Positions 1 through 7,277 of a stretch of 64,000 nt of DNA are shown here, in pieces. This stretch comes from Propionibacteriaceae bacterium (GTDB taxonomy: Bacteria > Actinomycetota > Actinomycetes > Propionibacteriales > Propionibacteriaceae). A model generated the notes under the pieces. That model was not told the origin of the DNA. It made no database searches and saw only the letters and a program-made list of their open reading frames with translations. The stretch covers positions 1-64,000 of the forward strand of contig JAISCA010000007.1 in assembly GCA_031265875.1 (NCBI GenBank), in the 5' to 3' direction. Positions within the stretch are counted from its first letter, which is position 1. Each line of letters starts with the position of its first letter. The position numbers and the translations under genes were made by a program.

Positions 1-61
1 ACCCACCATCCCACGCCAACCAGAACAAACGCACAGCCTCGACCGACACCCGACGACCCAT
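1..61 (-). CDS. 5' fragment of a probable IS30-type transposase, cut by the window edge
   Basis: Reading leftward from an ATG at 61, twenty codons stay open to the window edge and give MGRRVSVEAVRLFWLAWDGG. An AGGAAA ribosome-binding site lies about 10 bases upstream (72-78). The peptide resembles the beginning of actinobacterial IS30-family transposases, which start with a short basic segment and an HTH. Just upstream, the sequence at 81-101 (a GTGTTGCGTTGACC-like stretch) looks like the end of such an element. Only the start of the gene is visible, so the family assignment is tentative. Confidence 0.45.
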   Translation of the reverse strand, partial: MGRRVSVEAVRLFWLAWDGG

Positions 62-101
62 AACACACACCACTTTCCTAAGTGTTGCGTTGACCGCTAG
101 A
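1..101. mobile_element. left-edge insertion sequence end (IS30-like)
   Basis: A transposase-like start on the minus strand and a terminal-repeat-like stretch at 81-101 suggest that one end of an insertion sequence lies here, with its body outside the window. The opposite terminal repeat and any target duplication cannot be seen. Confidence 0.4.
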
Positions 102-107
102 AATCAC

Positions 108-213
108 CGGCGTGTCGGCGGTCGTAACTGCTCAGTCGCCGCCCTTCCTGTCGCCGATCGGGGGGTTACGGCCGCCGACACGCCGTGGTGTTGGTCGTAT
201 GTGCTCTGTCGGC
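108..213. repeat. dispersed intergenic repeat, copy A (hairpin)
   Basis: Two 21-base arms (108-128 and 165-185) are inverted copies with one mismatch, separated by a 36-base loop. The arms combine the CCGACACGCCG block and the GTCGTAAC block that recur in other intergenic regions. A further TGGTCGTA block follows at about 192-199. The remaining gap to 383 shows no other gene. Confidence 0.6.
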
Positions 214-383
214 GGCGAGGGCGGACACGGTTGAGCAGTCGCGACCGAACGATTTTGGCGGCGGGTCCGCCAAGCGGGCTAGGAGAGGCTGGGGGCGGGT
301 GACACCGCCGGACGGCCACCCTGCGCGGTTGGGTGAGACTGGCATAATCGTTGGTTGAAAACAGATTTTGAGGAGACTCCGTC

Positions 384-1151
384 GTGGCCAATCGCACTCG
401 TCGCGCCCAACTCCAGGCCCAGCGCCTGGCCGCGCTCCAAGCTCAGCGCCGCCGCCGTCGTCTGGTGATGGGGCTGGTCGTGGGATTGGCTGTCGTCTTG
501 GTGGTGTTGGTGGTCTGGTTGGTCAACCGGCAGGGCCAGCCGACGCCGGGCGGCAGCGTCGCCCCGACCCAGACCAGTCCCGGTCAGCGCGGCATCGTGG
601 TCAACCCGGAGGTGACCGACCCGGTCCACCAGTTGATCATCTACTCCGACTACCAGTGCAATTGGTGCCGCCAGTGGGAGGTGGCGATGGAGCCGGTGCT
701 GGAAGAGGCCCTGGCGGGTGGCCAGACGCGCCTGGAGATACGCAACCGTACCTTCCTCGACGGGGGCGGCCACGGTGGTTGGTCGCGCTTGGCCGCCATC
801 GCCGCCAGCTGCGTGGCGACGGCCGCGCCGAACCAGTTCTTGGCTTATCACATAGCCGCCTTGGACGCGCAAGGCAATTTCTCTGACGCCCTCCTGCGGG
901 ACCAGCTGCCGGCCCAGGTCGGGCTCAGCCAAGCCGCCCGCAGCCAGGTGGCCCAGTGTTACGACAGCGTCGCCACCGGGCAGTTCGTCGACCAGGTCGA
1001 GGAAGCGGCGGCCCAGGACTTCAACGACCAGGGCATCAGGGGCACGCCGGCCTTCCTGCTGGACGGCGAACAGATGTCGGATGCCTGGTGGGACGCCAAC
1101 ACCAGCGGCCCCGACCTGGCCGCGGTGCGCCGGAGCCTGGGCTTGAGCTAG
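384..1151 (+). CDS. membrane-anchored DsbA-like thioredoxin-fold protein
   Basis: A 255-residue protein with a basic cytoplasmic N-terminus rich in Arg and Gln, one transmembrane helix (about residues 27-46), then an extracytoplasmic thioredoxin-fold domain. A CxxC pair in the context DYQCNWCRQWE (about residues 89-99) is the redox-active site of the DsbA/thioredoxin_4 family, and GTPAFLLDG near residue 222 carries the cis-proline loop. It probably forms or exchanges disulfides in exported proteins. The start is GTG with GAGGAG about 10 bases upstream. It has no obvious operon partner; a decayed ABC transporter remnant lies just downstream on the other strand. A different thiol oxidoreductase role is possible. 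Confidence 0.85.
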   Translation: MANRTRRAQLQAQRLAALQAQRRRRRLVMGLVVGLAVVLVVLVVWLVNRQGQPTPGGSVAPTQTSPGQRGIVVNPEVTDPVHQLIIYSDYQCNWCRQWEVAMEPVLEEALAGGQTRLEIRNRTFLDGGGHGGWSRLAAIAASCVATAAPNQFLAYHIAALDAQGNFSDALLRDQLPAQVGLSQAARSQVAQCYDSVATGQFVDQVEEAAAQDFNDQGIRGTPAFLLDGEQMSDAWWDANTSGPDLAAVRRSLGLS

Positions 1152-1560
1152 GGATAGAAAAGTTTGACGCTGCGCTAGGGCCAAGGACAGGGACACCGGA
1201 TCGAAGTCGCCGACGGCCTCTGGCGGGACCATGGCGGGATTGGTGAACACGAAGGTGTAGGCGATACCCATGGCCAAGACGATGGCGGCGCCGATCGGAA
1301 AGGTCAGCGGGCTGGACCTCAAGGAACGGAGTTTGATCCATTCGGAGTGGATGACATGCGGCCAGGCCGGTCACTTCGAGCAGCCCCGGATCGGCGGTGG
1401 AGGTGGCGACGGTGACCCCGTCGCCGGCCAGCGCGTCGGCCAGGACCGGTGGCCGGCTGGTCCGCACCCGGACGGCTGTGTGCGAGGCGGCCCGGATGAA
1501 GTCTTCGACCGAGGTGTCGGCCACGAGTTCGCCGCGCGCGATCGCGCCGGGCTGGTCGCC
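1150..1560 (-). pseudogene. remnant of an ABC-2 transporter: ATPase tail joined to permease head
   Basis: On the minus strand, about 1545-1355 reads ARGELVADTSVEDFIRAA and onward to LLEVTGLAA, which is the typical C-terminal region of drug-efflux-type ABC-2 ATPases. At about 1355 the similarity switches frame to HVIHSEWIKLRSLRSSPLTF followed by one hydrophobic helix (to about 1200), the usual N-terminus of the partner ABC-2 permease, ending in FDPVSLSLALAQRQTFLS. The ATPase catalytic region, its last residues and most of the permease are missing, so the locus cannot encode a working transporter. It looks like a deletion remnant of a former ATPase-permease operon. Confidence 0.7.
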
Positions 1561-1609
1561 CTGGCGCTGAACCCGGCGCCCGGCCGGCCTGGCCCAGTGG
1601 CTCAGTGAC

Positions 1610-2464
1610 TCAAGCGGTGAAGCTGCGCAGCCGTTCCATGAAGAGCGGGAAGTCAGCCAGGTTATGGCTGGTGGCGCTGAATTCGCGCTGCCCGGGCGCC
1701 TGGATCGCGACGGCGGTCGGGACGCCCTTGTCGCTATGGACGCGGAGCTTGACTTGGCTCCATTGGTACCACTGGGGCTGCTGGTCCTCGGCGGCCACCA
1801 GCCCGAGGCCGGCCGGATGGGTGACGAGAGCGTAGAAGGGCTTCTTCAAGATGAAGGCCTGGAACACCACGACCAACCCGATCAGGGTCAGGATCGCCCA
1901 GCCGACGGTGAAGACGAGCGGCCCGAAGGAGGGGCTGAAGTCGCGCAGTCTCACCATCAGCTCGTACCTGACGGTGTCCGACAGTCCCGGCGTCCAGCGC
2001 AGCACCTGGGCCACCACGAGCACGATCCCCCAGACCACACCCGCTTGCGGTTTGCGCCAGCGGCTCATCGGATGGGTGATCGGTTGGTCGGACACCGCCG
2101 ACCAACCGGCTGGGGGAGCCGGATTGGCGGTCGGCGCTCCGCCCCAGGGCCCCAGTCCGGCCGCCGGGACAGGGGACGGCGGCTGGGCCGGCCCCGGCGC
2201 AGCGGTCTGACCGCCCAGGGGCGGATAGGCCGGCCCGGCGGGAGCGCCGCCGGCGGGCGGGTAAGCCGGCGCGGCCGGGGGATAAGCCGGAGTGGCGGGC
2301 GGGTAAGCCGGCGCTGGGGGATAGGCGGGCGCGGGGGGATAGGGGCCGCCGGCCGGGGGATAGGCCGGGTTGGCCGCAGAATACGAATTGCCGTCCGGCG
2401 GGTACGAGGCAGCCGGATCGGAGCCATACGGCCCGGAGGTCGGATAGGAGGTCATGGGCGCCAT
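1610..2464 (-). CDS. proline-rich membrane protein with AYPP repeats
   Basis: The first ~130 residues are low-complexity, with repeated PAYPP units (imperfect repeats such as PAYPPATPAYPP). Two hydrophobic helices follow (about residues 140-160 and 185-210), then a ~70-residue soluble C-terminal domain with a VKLRVHSDKGVPTAVAIQ stretch that may form a small PH-like or YcxB-like fold. Proline-rich tails of this type are frequent on actinobacterial membrane proteins. I do not recognise a function. The ATG at 2464 is preferred; a TTG at 2482 and an ATG at 2455 lie in the same frame and no ribosome-binding site decides between them. Confidence 0.75.
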   Translation of the reverse strand: MAPMTSYPTSGPYGSDPAASYPPDGNSYSAANPAYPPAGGPYPPAPAYPPAPAYPPATPAYPPAAPAYPPAGGAPAGPAYPPLGGQTAAPGPAQPPSPVPAAGLGPWGGAPTANPAPPAGWSAVSDQPITHPMSRWRKPQAGVVWGIVLVVAQVLRWTPGLSDTVRYELMVRLRDFSPSFGPLVFTVGWAILTLIGLVVVFQAFILKKPFYALVTHPAGLGLVAAEDQQPQWYQWSQVKLRVHSDKGVPTAVAIQAPGQREFSATSHNLADFPLFMERLRSFTA

Positions 2465-2537
2465 GCTATCCCGCGCCGTCAAGTCGGGTCAGACGCGTCG
2501 TGACTAGGGGCGTCAGAGGAACCCATAGGCTTGGCCC

Positions 2538-2909
2538 ATGTCCACCAGCTATGAGACGGTCACGGTCGCTCTGAGGTCTGAGCTGAAGCGAGCCATCCGT
2601 TCCCGCGACGCCGCCGCCATCGCCGCCCTGCGCTCGCTGCTGTCGACCTTGGACAACGCTGGCGCCCAGCCGGTCTCGGCGGCGCCACCGGCGGCCGGCT
2701 CTCAGCATTTCGCCGGCGCGGTGGCCGGCTTGGGCGCGGCTGAGGTCGCCCGCCGGCGATTGGGCGCGGCCGAGGTGGCCCAGTTGATCGACCAGGAGGT
2801 GGCCGGCCGGCTGGAGCAGGCCGAGCACCTGGAACGGGCCGGCCGGGACCGGGAGTCGGCCTGGGCCAGGTACCAAGCCAAGCTGCTCAGCCGCTTCCGG
2901 GAGCTGTGA
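2538..2909 (+). CDS. GatB/YqeY-domain-like protein
   Basis: A 123-residue soluble protein. The N-terminal pattern LRSELKRAIRSRDAAAIAALRSLLSTLDNA matches the start of the YqeY-like fold (LxxALxxRDxxxxxALRxxLxxIDNAEA), which is related to the tRNA-binding tail of GatB. The C-terminal half is Ala/Arg-rich and helical (GAAEVAQLIDQEVAGRLEQAEHLERAG). Its cellular role is unknown. No strong ribosome-binding site is present, but TAGGCT ends six bases before the ATG, as expected of a leaderless transcript. It lies 19 bases ahead of the ABC exporter, so co-transcription is likely. Confidence 0.65.
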   Translation: MSTSYETVTVALRSELKRAIRSRDAAAIAALRSLLSTLDNAGAQPVSAAPPAAGSQHFAGAVAGLGAAEVARRRLGAAEVAQLIDQEVAGRLEQAEHLERAGRDRESAWARYQAKLLSRFREL

Positions 2910-2928
2910 GGATGGACGGCGGGGTTTG

Positions 2929-4821
2929 ATGGCTTTCGGCGGCGCTCCAGGAGGTGGTTTCGGCGGCGGCCGGGCCGCTCGCGTGTCGGCCCGCGACGAG
3001 TCGGTCCAGCGGGCCATCAACGCCGCCTCGCCTCGGATCGACCGGCTGGGGCCCCGGGTGGTCGGCCTCTTCCGGCCCTACCGCTGGCCCATCGCCGGTA
3101 CCGTCGTCCTGGTCTTGGTCGGGGCCGCCGTCAGCGTCTGGCCGCCCCTGCTGACGCAACGTATCTTCGATCAGGGCCTCTTCCCGGCCGGCGGCGTCGA
3201 CCTGACCCGGCTGATCTGGCTGCTAGTGGTGATGGTCGGCCTGCTCCTGCTCGGGTCGGCCCTCGGCATCGCCCAGACCTGGCTGACCAGCCGGATCGGC
3301 AACCGGGTCATGGGCGACCTCCGGGCGCGCCTGTTCGAGCGCTTGCAGCAGATGGAGTTGGCCTTCTTCACTCGCACCAAGACCGGCGTCATCCAGTCCC
3401 GCCTGGCCAACGACGTGGGCGGCGTGTCCAACGTCCTGACTAACACAGTCACCTCGGTGGTGGGCAATACGGTCACGGTGGTGGCCAGCTTCGTGACCAT
3501 GGCCATTCTCAGCTGGCAGCTGACCCTGATCGCCTTGGTCCTGACGCCGATCCTGGTTCTGGTCCAGCGCCGGGTCGGCCAGGTCAGAGCCCGGGTCGCC
3601 ACCTTGACCCAGGAGTCCCTGTCGGAGATGACGGCCATCACCCAGGAGGCCCTGTCCGTCTCCGGCGTCCTCTTGGCCAAGACCTTCGGCCGTCAGGGCG
3701 ACGAGTCCCGGCGCTACGGACAGGAGAACGACCGCCAGGTCGCCCTCCAGGTCCGCCAGCAGATGACGGGACAGCGCTTCTTCGCCTTGGTGCAGGTCTT
3801 CGTCTCGGTGCTGCCAGCCCTCATCTACCTCTTGGCCGGCTTGCTCATGCGGGGCGGCCAGGTGGACATCACGGCGGGCGTCCTGGTCGCTTTCACGGCT
3901 GTGCAGGCGCGCTTGCTGATGCCGATGATGGGGTTGCTCCGGGTCGCCCTCGACTTGCAGACCTCGGCCGCCCTGTTCGCCCGGATCTTCGAATACCTCG
4001 ACCTGGACCCGGCCATCCAGGACGCCCCCGACGCCGTCCCGGTCGACTCCGGCCGCTTGGGTTGGATCGAGTTCGACCAGGTCAGCTTCCGCTACCCGGA
4101 CTCCGGCCCGGATCAGTCACCCACCCTCGACCAGGTCAGCTTCACCGTCGAACCGGGCCAGTTCGTGGCCTTCGTCGGCCCCTCCGGAGCCGGCAAGACC
4201 ACCATCGGATACCTTCTGGCCCGCCTGCACGAGGCCAGCTCCGGGCAGGTCCGCTTCGCCGGCCAGGACGTGCGCCGGCTGCGTCAGGCCAGCCTGATCG
4301 ACCACATCGGCGTGGTCAGTCAGCAGGCCTACCTCTTCCACGCCTCGATCGCGGACAACTTGAGATACGCCAAGCCGGAGGCCAGTTTGGCCGACTTGGC
4401 CGAGGCCGCCCGCCAAGCCAACATCGCCGACACCATCGCCAGCTTCCCCCTCGGTTTCGACACCGTGGTGGGGGAACAGGGCTATCGCCTGTCCGGCGGC
4501 GAGCGCCAACGCCTGGCCATCGCCCGGGTCATCTTGAAAGACGCCCCTGTCCTGTTGTTGGACGAGGCCACCAGCGCCTTGGACTCCGTCTCCGAGCGGA
4601 TCGTCCAGGCCGCCTTGGAGCAGGCCCGCCGGGACCGTACCACGGTCGCCATCGCCCATCGTCTGTCGACGGTCAGCCAGGCCGACGTCATCTATGTCTT
4701 GGAGCGGGGCCGGATCGTCGAGGCGGGCCGTCACCTGGACCTGGTCCAGGCCGGCGGGTTGTACGCCCGGCTCTGGGCCGAACAGGCCGAGGCGCCTGAG
4801 ACCGGCGACCGGGCCGAGTGA
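2929..4821 (+). CDS. ABC exporter, permease fused to ATPase
   Basis: A half-transporter of about 630 residues in the standard exporter layout. A Gly-rich N-terminus is followed by six transmembrane helices (about residues 45-330). The nucleotide-binding domain carries Walker A GPSGAGKTT (near residue 420), a Q-loop (VVSQQAYLF), the signature LSGGERQRLAIAR, Walker B PVLLLDEATSALD and the H-loop IAHRLSTV. It probably works as a homodimer exporting a lipid, peptide or drug; the substrate cannot be told from sequence. The ATG at 2929 follows the upstream YqeY-like gene closely. Confidence 0.92.
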   Translation: MAFGGAPGGGFGGGRAARVSARDESVQRAINAASPRIDRLGPRVVGLFRPYRWPIAGTVVLVLVGAAVSVWPPLLTQRIFDQGLFPAGGVDLTRLIWLLVVMVGLLLLGSALGIAQTWLTSRIGNRVMGDLRARLFERLQQMELAFFTRTKTGVIQSRLANDVGGVSNVLTNTVTSVVGNTVTVVASFVTMAILSWQLTLIALVLTPILVLVQRRVGQVRARVATLTQESLSEMTAITQEALSVSGVLLAKTFGRQGDESRRYGQENDRQVALQVRQQMTGQRFFALVQVFVSVLPALIYLLAGLLMRGGQVDITAGVLVAFTAVQARLLMPMMGLLRVALDLQTSAALFARIFEYLDLDPAIQDAPDAVPVDSGRLGWIEFDQVSFRYPDSGPDQSPTLDQVSFTVEPGQFVAFVGPSGAGKTTIGYLLARLHEASSGQVRFAGQDVRRLRQASLIDHIGVVSQQAYLFHASIADNLRYAKPEASLADLAEAARQANIADTIASFPLGFDTVVGEQGYRLSGGERQRLAIARVILKDAPVLLLDEATSALDSVSERIVQAALEQARRDRTTVAIAHRLSTVSQADVIYVLERGRIVEAGRHLDLVQAGGLYARLWAEQAEAPETGDRAE

Positions 4822-4904
4822 GTTTCGAGCGCTGGTGGGCCTCGCGCAACGGCGGGCCGGCGGCGCCCGAGCGCGCCCGAGCGGAGCGAGATTTGGGTGA
4901 AATT

Positions 4905-4920
4905 GTACCAGGGGGGGTAT
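4905..4920. promoter_or_regulatory. candidate CsoR-type operator
   Basis: The G-tract sequence gtaccaggggggtat-like (4905-4920) has TAC/GTA ends around a run of seven G. It resembles the G/C-tract pseudo-palindromes bound by CsoR-family repressors and lies about 150 bases ahead of a csoR-like gene, in an otherwise gene-free gap (4822-5072). Binding is inferred only. Confidence 0.35.
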
Positions 4921-5072
4921 TATTGGAAAGGTTCGCCGGACCGTCCGGCGGCGGAGGCCCATCGGTCAGCCTAGCTCGACGGGTGGGCCGAGTCCTCTCC
5001 CAGGGCCACCGGCCAGCGCCGTTTCAGGGCGCGGCGGCGGAGGGTCTGACTAGGGGACGGCTAGGAGTAGTC

Positions 5073-5396
5073 ATGTCTGATATCAGCTTTGACAGTGTCA
5101 CCGTCAGCGCTGAAACGATCCATCACAAGCGCCGCGTCCTCAACCGTTTGCGCCGGGCCCGTGGTCAACTGACCGCCCTGATCGACGCCCTCGAGAACAA
5201 TGCCCCCCGGCGAGACGTCGTGATCCAGCTCTCGGCCGTGTCCAAGGCCCTCGACCGGGCCGGTTTCGCCATCGTCGCCCAGGGCGTCAAACATTGTCTG
5301 GGCCGGTCCGTCGGCAGCCCCCACGGCCAAGACGAGCCGCCCGAGCAGCACCTGACGCTGGAGGAGCTGGAGAAGCTCTTCCTGATCCTGGCCTGA
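5073..5396 (+). CDS. CsoR/FrmR-family (DUF156) transcriptional regulator
   Basis: A 107-residue all-helical protein with the family core RLRRARGQLTALIDALE near residues 23-39 and a second helix AVSKALDRAGFAIVAQGVKHCL. Family members are tetrameric repressors released by Cu(I), Ni, formaldehyde or sulfur species. The first ligand cysteine (usually in a xCxDVxxQ context) is replaced here by Arg (RRDVVIQL), and the usual ligand His four residues before the retained Cys is Gly. It therefore lacks the complete copper site. The ATG at 5073 has TAGGAG eight bases upstream; a longer in-frame reading from 4818 has no such support. No transporter follows, so its target is unknown. Confidence 0.85.
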   Translation: MSDISFDSVTVSAETIHHKRRVLNRLRRARGQLTALIDALENNAPRRDVVIQLSAVSKALDRAGFAIVAQGVKHCLGRSVGSPHGQDEPPEQHLTLEELEKLFLILA

Positions 5397-5464
5397 GAGC
5401 CCGGTCCTGGTCCGGGGCCGGTCTAGGACCTTGACCCTGGATCGAGGCCTTGGTCGTAGCTAGT

Positions 5465-5491
5465 GCCCCTGCCGCGAACTTCCGGCGGGGC
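5465..5491. terminator. hairpin between convergent genes
   Basis: A GCCCC-t-GCCG arm pairs with CGGC-GGGGC around the loop cgaacttc, and CTAG on both sides extends the pairing. It sits between the csoR-like gene (+) and the nitroreductase (-), so it can end both. No T-run follows. A related palindrome lies at about 29339-29376. Confidence 0.5.
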
Positions 5492-5499
5492 GCTAGCGT

Positions 5500-6066
5500 T
5501 CAGGCCGTCAGCTTGCTGACCTTGGACCAGTCCACCGCGTGCGGAGCTTGGCCGGGGCCGGTCGCGTAACCGAGCAAGATGGCCAAAGCGAAGTCGAAGC
5601 CGTCCGGCGCCTCCAGGCGACGCTTCCAAACCTCGCCCTCAGGCCCGGTCAAGGCGGCCCCGATCAGGGCGCAGGGGCAGGAGGACAGGCCGACGGCGGT
5701 GGCGGCCAGCAGCAGATGGCTGACCACGATGCCGGCGTCCAACTCGGTCTTGACGAAGCTCTCCATCCGTTCCGTCAACACCAGCACCAAGGCCGGGCAG
5801 TTGTAGAGCAGCCGTCCGCCCCGGTCGAGGATGCGCTGGTAGCCGGCCGGGTCGAACTGGCTCAGCCGGGCCACCCCGGCGGCGTCGAGTTCGTCGATGA
5901 CTGACTTGTCCGAGATCACGACCAACCGCCAAGGCTGGCGATTGACCGCGCTGGGGGCGTGCAGCCCAGCCTCCACCACCGCGCCCAACAGGTCGTCCGG
6001 CACGGGGGTGCTTTGGAAGGAGCGGCAGGCGTAGCGCCGCTGGATCGTCTCAAGGGTGGCGTTCAT
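5500..6066 (-). CDS. nitroreductase family protein
   Basis: A 188-residue FMN-type nitroreductase fold. The N-terminal RRYACRSFQSTPVPDDLL and APSAVNRQPWRLVVISD are the family's phosphate- and flavin-binding signatures, and LLLAATAVGLSSCPCALIG is the conserved helix lining the flavin pocket. Such enzymes use NAD(P)H to reduce nitroaromatics, quinones or flavins; the substrate is not deducible. A good ribosome-binding site (AGGAG) lies four bases before the ATG. It follows rarD on the same strand with a 42-base gap, so they probably form one transcript. Confidence 0.88.
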   Translation of the reverse strand: MNATLETIQRRYACRSFQSTPVPDDLLGAVVEAGLHAPSAVNRQPWRLVVISDKSVIDELDAAGVARLSQFDPAGYQRILDRGGRLLYNCPALVLVLTERMESFVKTELDAGIVVSHLLLAATAVGLSSCPCALIGAALTGPEGEVWKRRLEAPDGFDFALAILLGYATGPGQAPHAVDWSKVSKLTA

Positions 6067-6108
6067 GGCACTCCTGGCTTGAGGGTGGTCCCGCCGCAGC
6101 GGGCGAGC

Positions 6109-7008
6109 TCAGCCTACTCGGCGGCGACGTACAGCGCGCAGCCCGTCGAAGCTGAGGATGGCCAGGGCGACCCAGATCAGAGCGAAGCCGATCCAACGGG
6201 CCAGGGGCATCTGTTCGCCGAAGACCCAGACGCCGATGGAGAACTGCATCACCGGGGTGACGTATTGCAGCAGGGCCAGACTGGACAGGGGCAGGCGGGC
6301 GGCGCCGACGGCGAACAGGATCAGGGGCCCGGCGGTGATCAGGCCGGTGCCGATCAGGCCGACGGTGTACCAAGCCCCGTAGCCGGTGAAGTGGCTTTGG
6401 CCCGAAGCTTGGAACCAGATCAGGCCGGCCAGGGCGATCGGGGTGACGGCGGCGGTCTCGAAGCCCAGGCCGACCAGCGGGGTGGTCTGGCCGCCGACCC
6501 GGTTCTTGGCCAGGGAGTAGAGACTGAAGGTGACGGCCAGGCCCAGCCCGACCCAGGGGACCTGGCCGTAGCCGATCACGATCACGGCCACCGCCAAAGC
6601 CCCGCAGCCCAAGGCCAGCCATTGGGCCCGGCGCAGCCGTTCGCGCAGCACCACGATGGCCAGGGCCACGGTCACCAAGGGGTTGATGAAATAGCCCAGG
6701 GCGGCGTCGACCACCTGGTCGTGCACCACCGCCCAGACGTAAAGCAGCCAGTTGAACGAGATCAAGGCCCCGGCCACGGCCAAGCGGACGGCCAATTGGG
6801 GCCGCCGCCAGACCGCCGCCACCTGGCGCCAGGCTCGCTTGACGGTCACGCCCAAAGCGCAGACGAGGCAGGCCCACCACACCCGGTGGGCCACGATCTC
6901 GAAGGCGCCGGCTTGGTCCAGCAGTTTGAAGTAGAGCGGGAAGACCCCCCACAGCAGGTGAGCGGTCAAACCAGCCGTCAGACCGGTGGCTCGACTGCTC
7001 TGGCTCAC
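6109..7008 (-). CDS. rarD: RarD-type EamA permease
   Basis: A membrane protein of 299 residues with ten predicted helices in the EamA/DMT layout. The beginning (TAGLTAHLLWGVFPLYFKLL) and AFEIVAHRVWWACLV match the RarD family, in which the conserved WG..P.Y and EI..HR.. motifs are diagnostic. RarD was named from chloramphenicol sensitivity, but its transport substrate is unsettled. GTG at 7008 is chosen because AAGGAG lies directly upstream at proper spacing; an ATG ten codons earlier (7038) has none. It is divergent from the GltD-like gene. Confidence 0.88.
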   Translation of the reverse strand: MSQSSRATGLTAGLTAHLLWGVFPLYFKLLDQAGAFEIVAHRVWWACLVCALGVTVKRAWRQVAAVWRRPQLAVRLAVAGALISFNWLLYVWAVVHDQVVDAALGYFINPLVTVALAIVVLRERLRRAQWLALGCGALAVAVIVIGYGQVPWVGLGLAVTFSLYSLAKNRVGGQTTPLVGLGFETAAVTPIALAGLIWFQASGQSHFTGYGAWYTVGLIGTGLITAGPLILFAVGAARLPLSSLALLQYVTPVMQFSIGVWVFGEQMPLARWIGFALIWVALAILSFDGLRAVRRRRVG

Positions 7009-7100
7009 CGAACTCCTTCCCCGCCTGACGGCGAACATTATCGCGGAGATTCGGTAAATTAGCCCGACGGACCACCAGGTGAGGAGCGCTCCGTCGGCGC

Positions 7101-7130
7101 TGCCTTAGTGGGCGACAGCCCACTAAGGCA
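7101..7130. repeat. 13-bp perfect palindrome
   Basis: Arms TGCCTTAGTGGGC and GCCCACTAAGGCA flank the loop gaca between the divergent rarD and GltD-like genes. The same TTAGTGGGC...GACAGCCCACTA motif forms the ends of the element at 53441-53603, so it may be a solo end or a deletion product of it. Confidence 0.6.
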
Positions 7131-7277
7131 GGGTGTCGTGACCGCTCGGCCGCTCCCGCCTGAGGACCCCAGTTCCTTAGGTGGTCCGCCCTCAAGCCCT
7201 ACGGGCGATTGCACGAATGACCTGACCGCGAAGTATTCTGTCCACAAACGTGCAGCCCTGGACCGATTGGAGCCACC

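Noticed and set aside
279-1322. 347-codon minus-strand ORF over the DsbA-like gene
   Set aside because: Only its first ~60 codons are real-looking (permease remnant); the rest is an antisense shadow of the DsbA-like gene.
1622-2455. CRISPR-like or tandem repeat signal at the AYPP-coding region
   Set aside because: The periodicity is codon-level repetition of a proline-rich protein tail, with no spacers.
7039-7277. rho-independent terminator at the 7101-7130 palindrome
   Set aside because: It lies between divergent starts, so there is no gene end for it to serve, and it has no T-run; a repeat relation is more likely.
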